This document shows positions 62,963-64,000 of a stretch of DNA of 64,000 nucleotides, piece after piece. Under the pieces are notes generated by a model. That model saw nothing but the letters and a program-made list of their open reading frames with translations, was not told the origin of the DNA and did not search any database. The stretch comes from Chitinophaga flava (GTDB taxonomy: Bacteria > Bacteroidota > Bacteroidia > Chitinophagales > Chitinophagaceae). Every line of letters begins with the position of its first letter. Position 1 is the stretch's first letter. Made by a program: the position numbers and the translations under genes. The stretch covers positions 2,666,001-2,730,000 of the forward strand of contig NZ_QFFJ01000002.1 in the NCBI RefSeq assembly GCF_003308995.1. The letters are read 5' to 3'.

Positions 62963-64000
62963 TCATAAGCCAGCTTCCTCTTTTTTCTTCAGTAATTTAT
63001 AAATAGGTATACCTGAAAGCGTGATCAGCAGGCCGGGCCAGGTAAATCGTGGTTTAAATACAAACAGCAGCCCGCAAAATGCGAGTCCCATCACAATGTA
63101 AAGTATAGGTAACAGGGGATAACCAAATGCTTTGTAAGGACGTTCTGCATCCGGTCTTTTAAAGCGCAGGATAAATATGCCTGCAATGGTGAGCATATAA
63201 AAGGCGACGACCACAAAAGATATCATGTCCAGCAGGTCGCCATAGCGGCCGCTAAGACACCAGATGCTGGCGAAGAGGCATTGTATCCACAGCGCGAAGG
63301 AGGGGACGGCTGCTTTGTTGAGCTGTCCGGCTTTTTTAAAGAAAAGGCCATCATTGGCCATGGTGTAATATACGCGGGCTCCGGCCAGTATCAGTCCGTT
63401 GTTGCAGCCGAAGGTGGAGATCATGATCATCAGTGCGATGATGAAAGTGCCTGCCTGTCCGAATATAACCTGTGATACGGCAACGCCTACACGGTCTTTA
63501 GGGGCGTAAGCTATTTCATGAAGGGGGAGTATGCTCAGGTAGGTGATGTTGGTTAGCAGGTAGATAATGGTGACGATGGCGGTGCCCAGAAACAGGCTCA
63601 GGCCGATGTTGCGTTTGGGGTTTCTGATCTCTCCTGCTACAAAGGCTACGTTATGCCACGAATCACTGCTGAACACAGACCCTACCATGGCCGCGGCAAT
63701 GGCGCCGAGGGAGGCGAGGGCGGTATAAGATGCCGCCGTGCCGTCTGCACTGAGTGGATGCAACTCCCATGCCTGTTGCCAGTTGGCCTGCCATACATCC
63801 CGTTTCATAGCTATCAGACCGAATATTATCAGCCCGGAAAGACTTACCAGTTTGGTGAGTGTGAGCGTGGTCTGGATAACTTTACCGCCTTCAATACCAC
63901 GTGTATTCATATACGTGAGTAGCAGTATAACGGCAATGGAAAGCAGTTGCGCGGCGGTGATATCCATAAAACCCAGGTTCAGCAGTACATTTTCTTCGCT
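62963..64000 (-). CDS. APC-family amino-acid permease, cut by right edge
   Basis: The frame runs open to the last base of the window, so the N-terminus is missing. The 345 visible residues contain about nine membrane helices, with TRGIEGGKVIQ, VFSSDSWHNVAFVAGEIRNPKRNIGLSL and ARVYYTMANDGLFFKKAGQLN, typical of the amino acid/polyamine/organocation transporter family (LAT-like branch). The substrate is not evident. It is separated from the M50-like gene by 71 bases. Confidence 0.9.
   Translation of the reverse strand, partial: SEENVLLNLGFMDITAAQLLSIAVILLLTYMNTRGIEGGKVIQTTLTLTKLVSLSGLIIFGLIAMKRDVWQANWQQAWELHPLSADGTAASYTALASLGAIAAAMVGSVFSSDSWHNVAFVAGEIRNPKRNIGLSLFLGTAIVTIIYLLTNITYLSILPLHEIAYAPKDRVGVAVSQVIFGQAGTFIIALMIMISTFGCNNGLILAGARVYYTMANDGLFFKKAGQLNKAAVPSFALWIQCLFASIWCLSGRYGDLLDMISFVVVAFYMLTIAGIFILRFKRPDAERPYKAFGYPLLPILYIVMGLAFCGLLFVFKPRFTWPGLLITLSGIPIYKLLKKKEEAGL

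Overview
The window reads as a chromosomal segment of a Bacteroidota bacterium, most likely a Chitinophaga-like member of the Chitinophagaceae. The evidence is an adjacent SusC/SusD pair, a sigma factor/FecR/TonB-receptor cascade with an STN domain, several outer-membrane beta-barrel receptors, promoter elements of the TTTG / TAnnTTTG type and a moderate GC content. The genus is inference from recognition, not from a search.

Region 1 (1-26170) is the right-hand part of a co-directional NRPS-PKS gene cluster that continues beyond the left edge. In order it encodes an adenylation-carrier end (A-T), a KS-AT-ACP polyketide module, a two-module NRPS (docking-C-A-T-C-A-T, both A domains with a serine-type code and nearly identical in DNA), a C-A-T module whose glycine-type A domain is interrupted by a luciferase-like flavin monooxygenase, and an unusual terminal KS-degenerate AT-ACP-thioester reductase. 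These are followed by an outer-membrane receptor, a PvdE/SyrD-type peptide exporter, a type II thioesterase, a secreted penicillin-acylase-family hydrolase and a small membrane protein, and the row ends at an intrinsic terminator. The exporter plus exported acylase resembles the pyoverdine logic of periplasmic deacylation and suggests that a lipidated precursor is exported and then trimmed. This is the most interesting system in the window.

Region 2 (26274-31285) holds two convergent orphan small genes, then an AraC regulator, oleate hydratase and a 3-hydroxyacyl-CoA dehydrogenase, a fatty-acid hydration/oxidation unit. Region 3 (31304-37543, minus strand) is an ECF sigma - FecR - TonB receptor - lipoprotein unit with a highly structured intergenic region. 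Region 4 (37623-42552) holds a broken MFS transporter gene, a GNAT acetyltransferase, a MocR/PdxR-type regulator and a divergent dxs; a CTGTAC-containing repeated motif lies in both intergenic regions and may be the MocR operator. Region 5 (42650-48394) has a methyltransferase and a SusC/SusD nutrient-uptake pair.

Region 6 (48778-54452) has an AraC regulator, a class A flavin monooxygenase, and a MarR - rifamycin phosphotransferase operon with a perfect palindromic operator. Region 7 (54478-59403, minus) has two duplicated alpha/beta-hydrolase genes around an AraC gene, plus another beta-barrel receptor. Region 8 (59870-64000) has a membrane protein, an ArsR - SRPBCC - DoxX - YdeI-like operon with a textbook Bacteroidota promoter, a small M50-type metalloprotease and an amino-acid permease cut by the right edge. 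No tRNA, rRNA, CRISPR array, insertion sequence or prophage was seen.
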